A stretch of DNA of 5,471 nucleotides from an uncultured Phascolarctobacterium sp. (GTDB lineage Bacteria; Bacillota; Negativicutes; Acidaminococcales; Acidaminococcaceae): positions 1 to 5,471 of the forward strand of contig CALCUU010000022.1 in NCBI GenBank assembly GCA_937906915.1, given 5' to 3'. The position numbers and the translations under genes are program-made. The notes beneath the pieces are model-generated. The model ran no database searches. It worked only from the letters and a program-made list of their open reading frames with translations, and was not told the origin of the DNA. Below are positions 5,133 through 5,471 of this stretch, in pieces (position 1 is the first letter of the stretch; each line of letters starts with the position of its first letter).

Positions 5133-5380
5133 CAGGGCTATTATATGCAAAATTTATTGTTTGCCGCAACACTCAAACGCTACGTTCCTTTTAGTATGAA
5201 AATATCGCTGTCCACACGTTCGCGTCCAAGAAAACTGCAAGTTTGTAGAAATCACAGCTCATAGTGTGGACGGGCGCGCTATTTTCTTGAATCTGTGTCA
5301 CTGCTTATTTCGAATTGTTGCTTGCAAACAAATAAATTTTGCCATCAAAGGTTATTCGTGAGAAAAAGGAGGTCAGAAAA
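5133..5380 (+). other. Remainder of the thiS leader, no gene seen
   Basis: About 248 bases without a convincing coding region on either strand. The only open frame (from 5067 to 5264) begins inside the second switch, has no ribosome site, and encodes an unrecognised arginine-rich peptide, so I reject it. The stretch holds a small inverted repeat, GTTTG (5159-5163) with CAAAC (5174-5178), the possible pseudoknot at 5208-5289, and the thiS ribosome binding site at 5367-5373. No good promoter was found; the best candidate, TTGAAT (5287-5292) with TCGAAT (5310-5315), is weak. Confidence 0.6.
5208..5289 (+). ncRNA. Candidate structured leader RNA, possible H-type pseudoknot
   Basis: Two long helices can be drawn that interlock. 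Stem A pairs 5208-5217 with 5264-5273, ten pairs including one G-U (core GTCCACAC with GTGTGGAC). Stem B pairs CAAGAAAA (5227-5234) with TTTTCTTG (5282-5289), eight perfect pairs. The left arm of B lies inside A and its right arm outside, so the two form either a pseudoknot or mutually exclusive folds. A shorter alternative, CGTCC (5223-5227) with GGACG (5268-5272), competes with A. No known RNA family was recognised. Confidence 0.35.
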
Positions 5381-5471
5381 ATGAAAGTCAACGGAGAACA
5401 AATAATTTTATCCAAGAAAATCCTATTAGCCGATTTTTTACAAAACGGTGGATTCGTTCCGGAAAAAATTG
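5381..5471 (+). CDS. thiS: Sulfur carrier protein ThiS, first 30 codons (partial)
   Basis: Small ubiquitin-like sulfur carrier for thiamin thiazole synthesis. Its C-terminal Gly-Gly, not in this window, is adenylated by ThiF and converted to a thiocarboxylate that feeds ThiG. The visible residues start MKVNGEQIILSKKILLADFL and continue with QNGGFVPEKI. This is the beta-hairpin (MKVNGE turn) and first helix of the beta-grasp fold, in the usual ThiS order of NGE, then a Leu-rich helix, then a Pro-Glu-(Lys/Arg) turn. The start is fixed by AGGAGGT (5367-5373), seven bases before the ATG. Thirty residues alone would be weak evidence, but the upstream TPP riboswitch makes the thiamin assignment strong. 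Genes such as thiG, thiH or thiF probably follow beyond the window. MoaD-like carriers are the main alternative. Confidence 0.9.
   Translation, partial: MKVNGEQIILSKKILLADFLQNGGFVPEKI

Noticed and set aside
5067..5264. 65-residue plus-strand frame in the thiS leader
   Set aside because: It begins inside the terminator-like switch hairpin without a ribosome site, and the product resembles no protein I know.
5208..5273. Pair of DnaA boxes (CTGTCCACA and its inverted partner)
   Set aside because: Each matches the TTATCCACA consensus at no more than seven of nine positions, they form the arms of a stem, and there is no replication gene or AT-rich unwinding tract nearby.
5287..5315. Independent thiS promoter (TTGAAT, 17 bp, TCGAAT)
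   Set aside because: Both hexamers match only four of six, and a promoter here would bypass both riboswitches; kept only as a weak possibility.

Overview
The window reads as ordinary chromosome from an anaerobic, fairly low-GC member of the Bacillota. Three things point there: strong GGAGG-type ribosome binding sites, an [FeFe]-hydrogenase maturase (HydE), and a thiamin leader built from RNA switch classes that act by intrinsic termination. A clostridial or negativicute host would fit, but the sequence alone does not decide the genus. Codon use and base composition show no obvious foreign island, and I see no insertion sequence, CRISPR array, tRNA or rRNA.

Layout, left to right. Positions 1-1275 (minus strand) hold the first 425 codons of a copper-type P1B ATPase (CopA); the phosphorylation and ATP-binding domains lie outside the window. 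A 186-bp divergent intergenic region carries a clear extended -10 promoter for copA and a weaker promoter for a plus-strand cysteine-rich DUF1847 protein (1462-2058). A bidirectional intrinsic terminator (2066-2102) separates this gene from a convergent minus-strand operon. That operon starts near 4763 and runs hydE (radical SAM maturase, 4742-3687) then clc (ClC H+/Cl- antiporter with a C-terminal TrkA_C domain, 3690-2119). The two genes overlap by an ATGA junction.

Positions 4782-5380 contain no protein gene but are the richest part of the window. A near-consensus promoter (TTGACA, 17 bp, TACAAT) fires rightward into a leader of about 500 nt in front of thiS, whose first 30 codons close the window. 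The leader contains, in order: a canonical TPP riboswitch (about 4882-4975); its intrinsic terminator (4986-5010); and a second terminator-like hairpin with symmetric internal loops (5073-5132). I identify that second hairpin as a probable HMP-PP riboswitch (the 'thiS motif', a terminator-embedded aptamer). A further 250 nt with no assigned role follows, and includes a possible H-type pseudoknot (5208-5289). Taken together this looks like a two-input switch on thiazole synthesis: the end product TPP is read first, and then the pyrimidine partner HMP-PP.

The most notable items are the tandem TPP and HMP-PP switches, the unexplained structured segment between them and thiS, the 12-nt repeat that begins both halves of the leader, and the translationally coupled hydE-clc pair.
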